Source of the DNA: Pseudomonas fluorescens
GTDB lineage: Bacteria > Pseudomonadota > Gammaproteobacteria > Pseudomonadales > Pseudomonadaceae
NCBI RefSeq assembly: GCF_001307155.1
Contig: NZ_CP012830.1
Coordinates: forward strand, 1,419,501-1,483,500
DNA length: 64,000 bases
Direction: 5' to 3'
The position numbers and the translations under genes are program-made. Positions 1 through 11,668 of the stretch are shown in pieces. The notes beneath the pieces were generated by a model. That model searched no databases. It was not told the DNA's origin and was given only the letters and a program-made list of their open reading frames with translations. Every line of letters begins with the position of its first letter. The stretch's first letter is position 1.

Positions 1-561
1 GGTTTCCGCGTGGCACTGGGTGGGGCCCAGGCGTATTACGGCGTAACCCCGGACCTGAGCACCTTCGGCAAGATTATCGGTGGTGGCATGCCGGTCGGCT
101 GCTTCGGCGGCAAACGCGAAATCATGTCGCACATCGCGCCGCTGGGTCCGGTTTACCAGGCGGGCACGCTGTCGGGTAACCCGTTGGCCATGGCCGCCGG
201 CCTGACCACCCTGCGCCTGATCAGCCGCCCGGGCTTCCACGCCGAACTCAGCGAGTACACCAGTCGCCTGCTCGATGGCCTGCAACAGCGCGCCGATGCC
301 GCTGGCATCCCGTTCGTCACCACCCAGGCCGGTGGCATGTTTGGCCTGTACTTCAGCGGCGCCGACGACATCGTGACCTTCGATGACGTGATGGCCAGCG
401 ATGCCAACCTGTTCAAGCGCTTCTTCCACCTGATGCTTGAAGGTGGCGTGTACCTGGCACCGAGCGCCTTCGAAGCCGGTTTCACCTCGATCGCTCACGG
501 CGACGCCGAGCTGAAGCTGACGCTGGACGCTGCTGAACGTGCATTCGCTGCATTGAAGTAA
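1..561 (+). CDS. hemL: Glutamate-1-semialdehyde 2,1-aminomutase, C-terminal part
   Basis: This is the 3' part of the PLP enzyme that converts glutamate-1-semialdehyde to 5-aminolevulinate, the cytoplasmic entry step of tetrapyrrole synthesis. The frame is open from the first base, so the gene starts outside the window and 186 residues are visible. The motif [13 protein letters not shown] carries the PLP-binding lysine at about residue 24 of the fragment. It is followed by the class-III aminotransferase segment [15 protein letters not shown]. The C-terminal small domain is complete and the stop is TAA. A hairpin with a short T-run lies just downstream. The identification is firm from these motifs. 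Confidence 0.96.
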   Translation, partial: GFRVALGGAQAYYGVTPDLSTFGKIIGGGMPVGCFGGKREIMSHIAPLGPVYQAGTLSGNPLAMAAGLTTLRLISRPGFHAELSEYTSRLLDGLQQRADAAGIPFVTTQAGGMFGLYFSGADDIVTFDDVMASDANLFKRFFHLMLEGGVYLAPSAFEAGFTSIAHGDAELKLTLDAAERAFAALK

Positions 562-571
562 TGCAATAGAC

Positions 572-605
572 GCTGACGTCGACGATTGTCGGCGTCAGCT
601 TTATC
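572..605 (+). terminator. Rho-independent terminator after hemL
   Basis: A 12-bp stem (572-583 with 588-599, one G-U pair, loop GATT) is followed by TTTAT. It lies 11 bases after the hemL stop, in the orientation expected for its transcript. Confidence 0.75.
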
Positions 606-697
606 CTACCTGCCTAGCTTATTTCTTACGCGATACTGATAATTCCCCCAAAAGCGGCAGATATATTCCCCGCGCGGCAGAAAAACGAGTAAAGACT

Positions 698-727
698 TTG
701 TAAGGTGGGTCCTGCTTATTTCATAAT
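698..727 (+). promoter_or_regulatory. Possible sigma-70 promoter for the Sel1-repeat gene
   Basis: TTGTAA (698-703) and CATAAT (722-727) are separated by 18 bp. The pair lies about 60 bases upstream of the ATG at 786. It is inferred from motif match only. Confidence 0.4.
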
Positions 728-785
728 GCGCGCTTATTGGATCCCTCGACGGGTCCGCGCGCCCTTCAGAGGTAAGTCGATTCCC

Positions 786-1340
786 ATGAACCGCACCGGC
801 CGCGCCCTTGCACTGGGCTGCCTGTTGCTCCTTCAGCCCCTGCTCGCGCATGCACAAGCAGGCGGCAACTCGTTGTTGATCCCAGCGATGGGTCGTTGCA
901 CCCTCAATACCCAGCCTGAAGACCTGAAGGAGGCGCTCGCCGCCTGCCAGAAAGCGTCGGACGCCGGGGATGCGGAAGCGCAATACGAGTTGGGCGAGTT
1001 CTACTACGACGGCAAACGCGTGCCGCGCGACCTCAATCAAGCCCTGAGCTACTTCGAAAAAGCTTCCCTGCAAGGCCACGCTCAGGCGCAATTCAAACTC
1101 GGCATCATGTTCTTCCATGGCGAAGGCGTGCCGGCCAATAACGTTCAGGCATATATCGTGCTGAAAATGGCCGCGGTCAACGGCGCGGAAGATGCGCTGG
1201 ACACCGCCGACGAAGTCGCCGAACACATGCAACGCAGTGAACTGGAAGTTGCGACCCAGGTGCTGGGGCAAATTTTCCGTAAATACCTGATGGAACTGCA
1301 AAGCGCCGACGGGCGTACGCCTTTCTCGCCATTACCCTGA
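786..1340 (+). CDS. Exported Sel1-repeat (TPR-like) protein
   Basis: This is a 184-residue protein with an N-terminal signal peptide (hydrophobic LALGCLLLLQPLLAHA, cleavage probably after AHA or AQA). Two Sel1 repeats follow, AEAQYELGEFYYDGKRVPRD and the repeat after it (AQAQFKLGIMFFHGEGVP), at about residues 60-125. Sel1 repeats form helical solenoids that bind proteins, so a periplasmic scaffold role is likely, but the partner is unknown. The frame is open upstream to 705. I prefer the ATG at 786 because it puts the signal peptide at the N-terminus and is preceded by AGAGG. It is flanked by the hemL terminator and a REP doublet, so it is probably monocistronic. Confidence 0.85.
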   Translation: MNRTGRALALGCLLLLQPLLAHAQAGGNSLLIPAMGRCTLNTQPEDLKEALAACQKASDAGDAEAQYELGEFYYDGKRVPRDLNQALSYFEKASLQGHAQAQFKLGIMFFHGEGVPANNVQAYIVLKMAAVNGAEDALDTADEVAEHMQRSELEVATQVLGQIFRKYLMELQSADGRTPFSPLP

Positions 1341-1354
1341 ATCCAGCGCGGGCA

Positions 1355-1488
1355 GTGTGGTGAGGGGGCTTGCCCCCGTCGGCCGGTCCGCGTTCGGGCG
1401 CAGCAGTCGTAAAGTCGGCTGACGCGTTGTGACAAATTGATTTCAGGGCCGCTTCGCGGCCCAACGGGGGCAAGCCCCCTCGCCACAG
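1355..1488. repeat. Paired REP palindromes (REPIN-like)
   Basis: Two inverted copies of the motif GGCGAGGGGGCTTGCCCCC (left copy with GGTGAGG) enclose about 85 bases that include a GCCGCTTCGCGGC hairpin. The doublet sits between the convergent Sel1 and DUF1820 genes, where it could also act as a bidirectional terminator. Confidence 0.85.
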
Positions 1489-1494
1489 TGAGGC

Positions 1495-1824
1495 TTACTT
1501 CTCAGGCATCGGCATCGGAAACGGCATGACATTGCCGACCGCGCCACGGGCTTCGCTGATTTTCGGGGTGCCCATACGCTCGACTTCGTCGATGCGCACA
1601 ATCGAATGCATCGGCACAAAACTACGCACCACGCCCTCGAATTGAGCCTTGAGCTTCTCTTCGCTCGGATCGACGACCACTTGCGTGCGCTCGCCAAAGA
1701 CGAACTCTTCCACTTCCAGAAAGCCCCACAGATCACTTTGATAGATCTGCTTGGCGTACATTTCGAACACCTGGCCCTGGTTGAGGAAAATCACCTTGTA
1801 GATTGGAGCTTCACGTTTGGTCAT
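1495..1824 (-). CDS. DUF1820 family protein
   Basis: This is a 109-residue soluble protein starting MTKREAPIYKVIFLNQGQVF, and it matches the DUF1820 family of gammaproteobacteria as I recall it. The core has alternating strands and several glutamates (DLWGFLEVEEFVFGERTQ) and ends in a proline/methionine-rich tail (PFPMPMPEK). No catalytic motif or membrane segment is seen and the function is unknown. The frame stays open to 2592 upstream, but that extension is antisense to miaB and is not used. The ATG at 1824 fits the family start. The gene is divergent from miaB. Confidence 0.85.
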   Translation of the reverse strand: MTKREAPIYKVIFLNQGQVFEMYAKQIYQSDLWGFLEVEEFVFGERTQVVVDPSEEKLKAQFEGVVRSFVPMHSIVRIDEVERMGTPKISEARGAVGNVMPFPMPMPEK

Positions 1825-1919
1825 GGTGGGCGAACAACACATCGAGGGATAAAAATGAGGGCGCGAACTATAGCATAGCCGCTGGACGCACGACGGTAGG
1901 AACCTGGGGACTTGTTCCC

Positions 1920-1925
1920 TATAAT
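1920..1925 (+). promoter_or_regulatory. Likely -10 element of the miaB promoter
   Basis: A perfect TATAAT lies 35 bases upstream of the miaB ATG. No clear -35 box is seen at 16-18 bp, so this is a tentative promoter call. Confidence 0.45.
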
Positions 1926-1959
1926 GCGCGGTTCTTTGAATCACGTGATGAACCCGTCC

Positions 1960-3294
1960 ATGGCCAAGAAGCTTTACATCGAAACCCACGGTTGCCAGAT
2001 GAACGAGTACGACAGCTCGCGCATGGTCGATCTGCTGGGCGAACATCAGGCCCTGGAAGTGACGGCGCGCGCCGAAGACGCAGACGTCATCCTGCTCAAC
2101 ACCTGCTCGATTCGCGAGCGCGCCCAGGACCGGGTGTACTCCCAGCTTGGCCGCTGGCGCGAACTGAAGCTCGCCAACCCGGAAATGGTCATCGCCGTCG
2201 GCGGTTGCGTGGCCAGCCAGGAAGGCGCGGCAATCCGCGACCGCGCACCCTATGTCGACGTGGTCTTCGGCCCGCAGACTTTGCACCGCCTGCCGGAAAT
2301 GATCGACGCCGCGCGCCTGACCAAACTGCCGCAAGTCGACGTCTCGTTCCCGGAAATCGAAAAATTCGACCACCTGCCAGAACCGCGCATCGATGGCCCA
2401 AGCGCCTATGTATCGGTGATGGAAGGTTGCAGCAAGTACTGCACTTTCTGCGTAGTGCCCTATACCCGCGGTGAAGAAGTCAGCCGACCGTTCGACGACG
2501 TGATCGCCGAGATCATTCACCTGGCCGAGAACGGCGTGCGTGAAGTCACCCTGCTGGGGCAGAACGTCAACGGTTATCGCGGCCTGACTCACGATGGGCG
2601 CCTGGCCGATCTGGCCGAGCTGATCCGTGTGGTGGCGGCCGTCGATGGCATCGACCGTATTCGCTACACCACGTCACACCCGCTGGAGTTCTCCGACAGC
2701 CTGATCCAGGCCCACGCCGATGTACCGGAACTGGTCAAACACCTGCATTTGCCGGTGCAGTCGGGTTCGGACCGGATTCTTGCAGCGATGAAGCGCAACC
2801 ACACCGCACTCGAGTACAAGTCGAAACTGCGCAAGCTGCGCGCCGCCGTGCCGGGCATTTGCATCAGTTCGGACTTTATCGTCGGCTTCCCCGGCGAGAC
2901 CGAAAAAGACTTCGAACAGACCATGAAGCTGATTGAAGACGTCGGTTTCGACTTCTCCTACTCGTTCGTCTACAGCCAGCGCCCGGGCACCCCGGCTGCC
3001 GACCTGGCCGACGAAACCCCGGAAGAGCTGAAAAAAGAGCGCCTGAACGCCCTGCAACATCGCCTCAACCAGCAAGGTTTCGAGATCAGCCGACAAATGG
3101 TCGGTTCAACCCAGCGGATCCTGGTGACCGATTACTCGAAAAAAGACCCGGGCGAACTGCAAGGCCGGACCGAGAATAATCGAATCGTAAACTTCCGCTG
3201 CGACAATCCGACCTTGATCGGCCAGTTCGCCGACGTGCACATCGACGCCGCACAGCCGCACTCGCTACGTGGCTCGTTGATTCAACAAGGCTAG
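1960..3294 (+). CDS. miaB: tRNA-2-methylthio-N6-dimethylallyladenosine synthase MiaB
   Basis: This radical-SAM methylthiotransferase adds the 2-methylthio group to i6A37 of tRNAs that read UNN codons. The product has 444 residues. Cysteines 12, 49 and 83 form the N-terminal auxiliary cluster site. The radical-SAM CxxxCxxC is C157, C161, C164, within [13 protein letters not shown]-terminal TRAM domain follows from about residue 378. Spacing matches the E. coli enzyme. An in-frame ATG at 1948 and a longer frame to 1912 exist. The [12 protein letters not shown] start at 1960 is the family start and I chose it. The gene appears to have its own promoter and ends in a REP doublet. Confidence 0.97.
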   Translation: MAKKLYIETHGCQMNEYDSSRMVDLLGEHQALEVTARAEDADVILLNTCSIRERAQDRVYSQLGRWRELKLANPEMVIAVGGCVASQEGAAIRDRAPYVDVVFGPQTLHRLPEMIDAARLTKLPQVDVSFPEIEKFDHLPEPRIDGPSAYVSVMEGCSKYCTFCVVPYTRGEEVSRPFDDVIAEIIHLAENGVREVTLLGQNVNGYRGLTHDGRLADLAELIRVVAAVDGIDRIRYTTSHPLEFSDSLIQAHADVPELVKHLHLPVQSGSDRILAAMKRNHTALEYKSKLRKLRAAVPGICISSDFIVGFPGETEKDFEQTMKLIEDVGFDFSYSFVYSQRPGTPAADLADETPEELKKERLNALQHRLNQQGFEISRQMVGSTQRILVTDYSKKDPGELQGRTENNRIVNFRCDNPTLIGQFADVHIDAAQPHSLRGSLIQQG

Positions 3295-3312
3295 TTCCGG
3301 CTAGTGCGGGCT

Positions 3313-3448
3313 CCTGTGGCGAGGGAGCTTGCTCCCGCTCGGTTGCGAAGCAGCCGCAAACCAGTCGCTTCGGTACCTTCTGAAAAACCGTAGTGACCGG
3401 GCTGGGAGCGCTTCGCACTCCAGCGGGAGCAAGCTCCCTCGCCACAGG
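3313..3448. repeat. Paired REP palindromes (REPIN-like)
   Basis: Inverted copies of TGTGGCGAGGGAGCTTGCTCCCGC lie at 3315-3338 and about 3424-3448, facing each other across a less conserved spacer. They occupy the miaB-phoH intergenic region. Confidence 0.88.
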
Positions 3449-3553
3449 AATGGAATGGGTGTTTGATGTTGGTCTGTTTAAGAGCTTTCGTACCCAGGCC
3501 TCTGGCGTTATCCTTGATTTATCTCCATTGCCCCAGGGCGGCTAAAAACAACC

Positions 3554-4573
3554 TTGAACGCACCCATAGAACCACATCGCTTCATCCTCGAGCCCTTTGA
3601 GGCTCATCGCTTCGCCAATCTGTGCGGGCAATTCGACGAGCATTTGCGCTTGATCGAACAGCGCCTGGCGATCGTGATCCGCAATCGCGGCAATCAGTTC
3701 GAATTGATCGGCGAGCCCAAGCACACCATCTCCGCGGAAAACCTGCTGCGCCGCCTCTACCGTGAAACCAAGAGTAGCGAGCTGTCGCCAGACATGGTTC
3801 ACCTGTTCCTGCAGGAATCGGCCGTGGAAGAAATGGACAACCATTCGCCCGCCGAACCCTCAGTCGCCCTGCGCACCAAAAAAGGCATGATTCGCCCTCG
3901 CGGCTTGAATCAGCTGCGCTATGTGAAGGAAATCCTGGGCAACGATATCAACTTCGGCATCGGCCCCGCCGGTACCGGCAAGACCTATCTGGCCGTTGCC
4001 TGCGCAGTCGATGCGCTGGAGCGCGAGCAGATCCGCCGCATCCTGCTGGTACGTCCAGCGGTCGAGGCCGGCGAGAAACTCGGCTTCCTGCCCGGCGACC
4101 TGGCACAAAAAATCGACCCGTACCTGCGCCCGCTGTATGACGCGCTGTACGAAATGCTCGGCTTTGAACACGTCGCCAAGCTGATCGAACGCCAGGTGAT
4201 CGAAGTTGCGCCGCTGGCTTACATGCGAGGCCGCACGCTGAACAACAGCTTCATCATCCTCGACGAAAGCCAGAACACCACCGTCGAACAGATGAAGATG
4301 TTCCTGACACGGATCGGTTTTGGCTCGACCGCGGTCATCACCGGTGACATCACCCAGATCGACCTGCCGAAAGGCACCAAGTCCGGGCTGATTCATGTGA
4401 TCGACGTGCTCAAGGAAGTACCGGGCATCAGCTTTACCCACTTCAAACCCAAAGACGTCGTGCGCCACCCGCTGGTGCAGCGCATTGTCGAAGCCTACGA
4501 GCGTTTCGAAAATCGCCTGATTGACGAACCTGCAACGCTTTCCGCTGAAAAGGGCAATCGTCACGATGCTTGA
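3554..4573 (+). CDS. ybeZ: PhoH-like NTPase (YbeZ)
   Basis: This 339-residue cytoplasmic ATPase is of the PhoH type and works with the rRNA endonuclease YbeY, encoded next. The P-loop GPAGTGKT is at residues 137-144 and the Walker B region is FIILDESQN. The first 100 residues are the usual N-terminal extension. The start codon is TTG at 3554 (Met-Asn-Ala-Pro), because the family N-terminus begins exactly here and no ATG fits upstream. Its stop overlaps the ybeY start by 8 bases, so translation is probably coupled. It is the first gene of the ybeZ-ybeY-corC-lnt operon. Confidence 0.95.
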   Translation: MNAPIEPHRFILEPFEAHRFANLCGQFDEHLRLIEQRLAIVIRNRGNQFELIGEPKHTISAENLLRRLYRETKSSELSPDMVHLFLQESAVEEMDNHSPAEPSVALRTKKGMIRPRGLNQLRYVKEILGNDINFGIGPAGTGKTYLAVACAVDALEREQIRRILLVRPAVEAGEKLGFLPGDLAQKIDPYLRPLYDALYEMLGFEHVAKLIERQVIEVAPLAYMRGRTLNNSFIILDESQNTTVEQMKMFLTRIGFGSTAVITGDITQIDLPKGTKSGLIHVIDVLKEVPGISFTHFKPKDVVRHPLVQRIVEAYERFENRLIDEPATLSAEKGNRHDA

Positions 4574-5060
4574 GCTTGATCTGCAACTGGCGACCGAAGC
4601 GCCCGCTCCAAGCGAAGCCGAGTTCCGCCAATGGTGCGAACTGGCCCTGCGTCAGCGCACCGCCGACTCTGAATTGACCATTCGCCTGGTCGACGAGGAA
4701 GAAGGCCGCGAGCTGAACTACACCTGGCGTCAAAAGGATTACGCAACCAATGTGTTGTCGTTCCCTGCCGATGTGCCCGATGAATTGCTGGACATCCCGT
4801 TGCTGGGCGATCTGGTGATCTGCGTGGCCGTGGTCGAGCGCGAGGCTGCCGAGCAAGGCAAGGAGTTGAAGGCCCACTGGGCGCATCTGGTCATTCACGG
4901 CTGCTTGCATCTGCTTGGTTACGACCATATAGATGATGACGAAGCCGAAGAAATGGAAGCACTGGAACGAACGTTGCTTGCAGAGTTGGGTCATCCTGAC
5001 CCCTATGCGGACGACGAAACCGAAACATCCCCTATCGTTACAACAAAGGATTCAGAGTAA
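4566..5060 (+). CDS. ybeY: Endoribonuclease YbeY (16S rRNA maturation factor)
   Basis: This 164-residue zinc-dependent RNase is used in 16S rRNA 3'-end maturation and 70S ribosome quality control. The zinc motif [11 protein letters not shown] places His111, His115 and His121 as ligands. The conserved TNVLSFPAD segment lies at residues 61-69. The frame is open to 4521, but the ATG at 4566 gives the family-length protein. It overlaps the phoH stop. The C-terminus beyond the catalytic core is acidic and variable. Confidence 0.96.
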   Translation: MLELDLQLATEAPAPSEAEFRQWCELALRQRTADSELTIRLVDEEEGRELNYTWRQKDYATNVLSFPADVPDELLDIPLLGDLVICVAVVEREAAEQGKELKAHWAHLVIHGCLHLLGYDHIDDDEAEEMEALERTLLAELGHPDPYADDETETSPIVTTKDSE

Positions 5061-5065
5061 TCGCT

Positions 5066-5905
5066 ATGAGCGAAGATCGATCGAGCAACGGGCAAAAGTC
5101 CTGGCTGGGTAAGCTCACCCAGGCTTTTGCCCACGAGCCGAAAAACCGTCAGGAGCTGCTGGAGCTTCTGCGTGATGCCCATCAGAACAAGTTGCTGGAC
5201 AGCGAAGCGCTGGCCATCGTCGAGGGCGCCATCCAGGTTGCTGACCTGCAAGTACGCGACATCATGGTCCCGCGCTCGCAGATGGTCAGCATCAAGGCGA
5301 CCCAGACACCCCGTGAATTCCTCCCGGCCGTGGTTGAGTCCGCGCACTCGCGTTACCCGGTAATCGGCGAGAGCCACGACGACGTCATGGGCGTGTTGCT
5401 GGCCAAGGATCTGCTGCCGCTGATCCTCAAGGAGAACGGCGACAGCTTCAACATCAAGGATTTGCTGCGTCCGGCCACTTTCGTGCCCGAGTCCAAGCGT
5501 CTGAACGTGTTGCTGCGCGAGTTCCGCGCCAACCATAACCACATGGCCATCGTCATCGACGAATACGGCGGCGTGGCGGGTCTGGTGACCATCGAAGACG
5601 TGCTCGAGCAAATCGTCGGCGACATCGAAGACGAGCACGACGTTGAAGAAGACAGCTACATCAAGCCACTGCCAAGCGGCGACTTCCTGATCAAGGCCCT
5701 GACACCGATCGAGAACTTCAACGAGTTCTTCGACAGCGAATTCTCCGACGACGAATTCGATACCGTTGGCGGCCTGGTGATGAGCGCGTTCGGGCACTTG
5801 CCAAAACGCAACGAAATCACTGAAATCGGCGCCTATCGCTTCCGCATCCTGAACGCCGACAGCCGTCGCATTCACTTGCTGCGCTTGACCCCTATAGCCC
5901 GCTAA
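5066..5905 (+). CDS. corC: CorC/HlyC-type CBS-domain protein
   Basis: This 279-residue cytoplasmic protein has two CBS domains at about residues 65-190 (ADLQVRDIMVPRSQMVSI opens the first). A C-terminal CorC/transporter-associated domain follows at about residues 200-278. It has no membrane segment, unlike full-length CorC-family transporters. The family is linked to magnesium and cobalt efflux, but the direct role of this short form is uncertain. The CBS pair is expected to bind adenine nucleotides. It starts 5 bases after ybeY and ends 8 bases before lnt, so it is within the same operon. Confidence 0.92.
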   Translation: MSEDRSSNGQKSWLGKLTQAFAHEPKNRQELLELLRDAHQNKLLDSEALAIVEGAIQVADLQVRDIMVPRSQMVSIKATQTPREFLPAVVESAHSRYPVIGESHDDVMGVLLAKDLLPLILKENGDSFNIKDLLRPATFVPESKRLNVLLREFRANHNHMAIVIDEYGGVAGLVTIEDVLEQIVGDIEDEHDVEEDSYIKPLPSGDFLIKALTPIENFNEFFDSEFSDDEFDTVGGLVMSAFGHLPKRNEITEIGAYRFRILNADSRRIHLLRLTPIAR

Positions 5906-5913
5906 GGACTGAC

Positions 5914-7437
5914 ATGCGTTGGATCACCCGCCCCGGCTGGCCCGGTAACCTGCTGGCCGTGGCGGCCGGTGCACTCACCACTCTGGCCTTGGCGCCATTC
6001 GATATCTGGCCGCTGGCATTGCTGGCGGTCGGATTTTTCTATGCGGGCTTGCGTGAACTGACACCTCGTCAGGCGCTGGGTCGCGGCTGGTGTTTCGGTT
6101 TCGGCCTGTTTGGCGCCGGCACCAGTTGGATCTACTACAGCATCCATAACTTTGGTGGCGCTTCGATGCTGCTCGCCGGATTGCTGATGCTGGCGTTCAC
6201 CGCCGCGATTGCCTGGTTCTTCGCCCTGCCCGCCTGGATCTGGGCGCGCTGGTTGCGCCGTAACGAAGCGCCATTGGCCGACGCCTTGGCATTCGCGGCG
6301 TTGTGGGTGGGCCAGGAAGCGTTTCGCGGCTGGTTCCTCACCGGTTTTCCATGGCTTTATTCCGGTTACAGCCAACTCGACGGTCCGCTCGCCGGATTGG
6401 CGCCATTGGGTGGTATGTGGCTGATTTCCTTCAGCCTGGCCCTGACCGCCGCGCTTGCGTACAACCTGCCACGCCTGATCAAGGCCGGACACAAAGGCTT
6501 TATCGTCGCCGGCCTGCTGTTGCTGGCTGCGCCTTGGATCATCGGCCTGTCGCTCAAAGGCCACGCCTGGACCAGCCCTTCGGGCAATCCGCTGAGCGTC
6601 GCGGCGATTCAGGGCAACATCGAACAAAGCATGAAGTGGGACCCGGCGCAGCTCAACGCGCAACTGGCGCTGTACCGCGACATGAGCTTCACCTCCAAAC
6701 GTGTCGACCTGCTGATCTGGCCGGAAACCGCGGTCCCGGTGCTCAAGGAGTCTGCCGAGGGCTACCTGAACATGATGGGCAGCTTCGCCGCCGAACGTAA
6801 CTCGGCACTGATTACCGGCGTGCCGATCCGCCAGGAAGTGCATCACGAGAAACGCTTCTACAATGGCATCACGGTGGTTGGCCAAGGCGATGGCACTTAC
6901 CTCAAGCAGAAACTGGTGCCGTTTGGCGAATACGTGCCGCTGCAAGAGTTACTGCGCGGCCTGATTGCGTTCTTCGATCTGCCGATGTCGGATTTCGCCC
7001 GCGGCCCGGCTGATCAGCCGTTGTTGCAAGCCAAGGGTTATCAGATTGCACCGTTCATCTGTTACGAAGTGGTCTACCCGGAATTTGCCGCCAGCCTTTC
7101 GGCGCGCAGCGATTTGCTGCTGACCATCAGCAACGACACCTGGTTCGGCACCTCCATCGGCCCGCTGCAGCACTTGCAGATGGCGCAGATGCGAGCGCTG
7201 GAAGCCGGGCGCTGGATGATTCGCGCGACCAACAACGGCGTCACCGGATTGATTGATCCCTTCGGCAAAATCACCGTGCAAATCCCGCAATTCGAACGCG
7301 GCATTCTCTACGGTGACGTGGTGCCGATGCACAACCTGACGCCTTACCTGCAATGGCGCTCGTGGCCGCTGCTTATCCTTTGTGTACTGCTGTTTGGCTG
7401 GGCATTGCTGGCCAGCCGGATCGCCAAGACGGTTTAA
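5914..7437 (+). CDS. lnt: Apolipoprotein N-acyltransferase Lnt
   Basis: This inner-membrane enzyme adds the third acyl chain to the N-terminal cysteine of lipoproteins, which is needed for Lol sorting. The product has 507 residues. Several N-terminal transmembrane helices (to about residue 205) precede a periplasmic nitrilase-like domain, and a last helix lies near residues 482-500. The catalytic triad is visible as Glu271 (LLIWPETAVP), Lys333 (KLVPFGEYVP) and Cys383 (APFICYEVVYPE). It is the last gene of the phoH-ybeY-corC-lnt operon. Several lipoproteins in this same window would be its substrates. Confidence 0.97.
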   Translation: MRWITRPGWPGNLLAVAAGALTTLALAPFDIWPLALLAVGFFYAGLRELTPRQALGRGWCFGFGLFGAGTSWIYYSIHNFGGASMLLAGLLMLAFTAAIAWFFALPAWIWARWLRRNEAPLADALAFAALWVGQEAFRGWFLTGFPWLYSGYSQLDGPLAGLAPLGGMWLISFSLALTAALAYNLPRLIKAGHKGFIVAGLLLLAAPWIIGLSLKGHAWTSPSGNPLSVAAIQGNIEQSMKWDPAQLNAQLALYRDMSFTSKRVDLLIWPETAVPVLKESAEGYLNMMGSFAAERNSALITGVPIRQEVHHEKRFYNGITVVGQGDGTYLKQKLVPFGEYVPLQELLRGLIAFFDLPMSDFARGPADQPLLQAKGYQIAPFICYEVVYPEFAASLSARSDLLLTISNDTWFGTSIGPLQHLQMAQMRALEAGRWMIRATNNGVTGLIDPFGKITVQIPQFERGILYGDVVPMHNLTPYLQWRSWPLLILCVLLFGWALLASRIAKTV

Positions 7438-7442
7438 GCGCT

Positions 7443-7472
7443 TGTGGCGAGGGAGCTTGCTCCCTTGCCACA
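7443..7472. terminator. Single REP-type hairpin between convergent genes
   Basis: One perfect stem-loop (TGTGGCGAGGGAGC paired with the following 14 bases, one G-U pair) lies between the convergent lnt and ydcF genes. It is a single REP unit and may terminate both transcripts. Confidence 0.6.
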
Positions 7473-7491
7473 GAGGTGGGAACGATCAATA

Positions 7492-8253
7492 TCAGCGATA
7501 AAAAATCGAATAGCCGATCTGCCCCACGGCCTCATTCAACAGCTGCCCCGATCGCCAGATCGACTTGAACGTCGGCATCCAGCCACCCAACGGCTCGCCA
7601 TTATCGGTGCCTAAAAAGCCCACCGGAGCCGGCACCACGGTAAATCCCGCCTGCTCGAAACTCCAGACGCTGCGCGGCATATGCCAGGCTTGCGTCACCA
7701 CCACGACCCGCTTCAACCCCAAAGGCTCCAGCAGTTCGGCAGTGAATTGGGCGTTTTCCCAGGTGGTGCGGCTGCGCCCTTCCTGCCAACGAACCGTGAC
7801 CCCAAAATCATCCTGTAACGAATCGGCCATCAACTTCGCTTCAGTCGGCGGCGTGCCGTAATGCAAACCACCGCTGGTCAACACCGGCAAACCCGACGCC
7901 TTGGCCAGCCGCGCCGCATAGCGCTCACGCTCCAGCGCCACACCCGTTGGCTGATCGGAACCCCAGGCCAGGTCACCGCGTTCGCGCCCCGCCCCCAGCA
8001 CCACGATCACATCCGCGCGCTCGGCCAGAGTCGCCCATTCGCTGCGGGCCAGCGGTGCTTCACGCTCAAGGGCCTTCGCGCTCCACTGCACAACGACCGG
8101 CAAGCTCATCAACCAGAACCCACCGGCGCCCAAGGCAAAACACAGCCCTGCAAGGCGTGGTCTTGAGCGGCGCAACCACCAGGCAAGCGCAAGCAACAGC
8201 AAAAAAATACCGGGTGGCAGAAGCAGTTGTTTAACGAAATAACGAAAAGGCAT
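7492..8253 (-). CDS. YdcF family (DUF218) membrane protein
   Basis: This 253-residue protein has two N-terminal transmembrane helices (about residues 10-27 and 33-55), then a periplasmic DUF218 domain. The DUF218 core motifs are visible: DVIVVLGAGRERGDLAWG, a VLTSGGLHYGTPPTEA segment, the SRTTWENA segment and VVVTQAWHMPRS. E. coli relatives such as YcbC/ElyC influence envelope biogenesis, and the biochemical activity is not established. The ATG at 8253 is preceded by AGGAG at 7-nt spacing. That site lies inside a perfect hairpin (8254-8275), so its translation may be regulated. Confidence 0.88.
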   Translation of the reverse strand: MPFRYFVKQLLLPPGIFLLLLALAWWLRRSRPRLAGLCFALGAGGFWLMSLPVVVQWSAKALEREAPLARSEWATLAERADVIVVLGAGRERGDLAWGSDQPTGVALERERYAARLAKASGLPVLTSGGLHYGTPPTEAKLMADSLQDDFGVTVRWQEGRSRTTWENAQFTAELLEPLGLKRVVVVTQAWHMPRSVWSFEQAGFTVVPAPVGFLGTDNGEPLGGWMPTFKSIWRSGQLLNEAVGQIGYSIFYR

Positions 8254-8275
8254 CGGGCATCTCCTGAGATGCCCG
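8254..8275 (-). promoter_or_regulatory. Hairpin enclosing the ydcF ribosome-binding site
   Basis: On the minus strand CGGGCATCTC-AG-GAGATGCCCG is a perfect 10-bp dyad that ends at the base before the ydcF ATG. The Shine-Dalgarno AGGAG lies in the loop and descending arm, so the folded form should hide it. No T-run follows, so it is not a typical intrinsic terminator. Confidence 0.65.
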
Positions 8276-8340
8276 AAGCCTAAGTGGGTTGAAACAAAGC
8301 GACAACTAAGATGGAAGGCCTTTCCTTCAAAAAGCCATCT

Positions 8341-8360
8341 CGGGCGACTTCATGCGCCCG
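8341..8360 (-). terminator. Possible weak terminator of the 107-residue gene
   Basis: A 6-bp GC stem (CGGGCG/CGCCCG, 8-nt loop) on the minus strand is followed about 7 bases later by five T. It lies 30 bases past the stop at 8390. The call is weak because the T-run is displaced. Confidence 0.3.
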
Positions 8361-8389
8361 CTTGGGGCAACGAACATTTGCCTGATCGC

Positions 8390-8713
8390 TTACTTGACCA
8401 GCAGGGACCGGACCTTTACCGCGTCTCTGCGAGAGAGCTTGTCTTGCAACCAGATAATTTTCGCCGAACGGGGAACGTCCTTAGGCTTCACTGCTTCTGA
8501 TGACAAGCATCCTTGCGCCTCATGTTCACTACGATCCAGATAAGCCATGATCAGTTCGAACTCTGCGCGGCTCAACCCGCGAAGTTCCAGCTCCACCGGA
8601 CGCTCATCGCGTAACCGGCCAGCTGTCCTTGCAGCATCCAGGGCCAGCCCCAGGCGCTCTATCAGCTTTTCGTACAGCTCCGGTTTAGTTACTTTTCGTT
8701 GTGACTCAACCAT
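8390..8713 (-). CDS. Small hypothetical protein, 107 residues
   Basis: I do not recognise a named family. The 107-residue product is charged, mainly helical and without signal peptide or membrane segment. It contains ELRGLSRAEFELIMAYLDRSEHEA in the middle and ends in a basic stretch. The ATG at 8713 is preceded by GAGGTGAGGG, a good ribosome-binding site, which supports it as a real gene. It is divergent from leuS. The downstream ydcF is on the same strand 137 bp away, so co-transcription is possible. Confidence 0.7.
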   Translation of the reverse strand: MVESQRKVTKPELYEKLIERLGLALDAARTAGRLRDERPVELELRGLSRAEFELIMAYLDRSEHEAQGCLSSEAVKPKDVPRSAKIIWLQDKLSRRDAVKVRSLLVK

Positions 8714-8842
8714 CCCTCACCTCATTGAAGATAAGACTCACTCCCCATCTAGAGCTTAGCTTCGCTGAGAAAACCGTTCAGGTGCCGCGACCAACGGCCC
8801 TACGCGTGTAATCAAGGTTTCCCTCGGTAGAGCGCGGTCATG

Positions 8843-8848
8843 TATGCT
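8843..8848 (+). promoter_or_regulatory. Possible -10 element for leuS
   Basis: TATGCT lies 125 bases upstream of the leuS ATG in the divergent intergenic region. The -35 is not convincing. If correct, leuS has a leader of about 115 nt. Confidence 0.3.
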
Positions 8849-8864
8849 ACGGCGCTTCCTGTAA

Positions 8865-11579
<2,715 letters not shown>

Positions 11580-11668
11580 TTGGATCAGGCGCAAGGTCCA
11601 TACCTGGCGCCGAACAGAACCTTTCGGGTCGCACGCTCGGCCCACATGGTTTCAAGGGGAGCAACAAG

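Noticed and set aside
1825..2592. N-terminal extension of the DUF1820 frame
   Set aside because: It is antisense to miaB, and the family start is the ATG at 1824.
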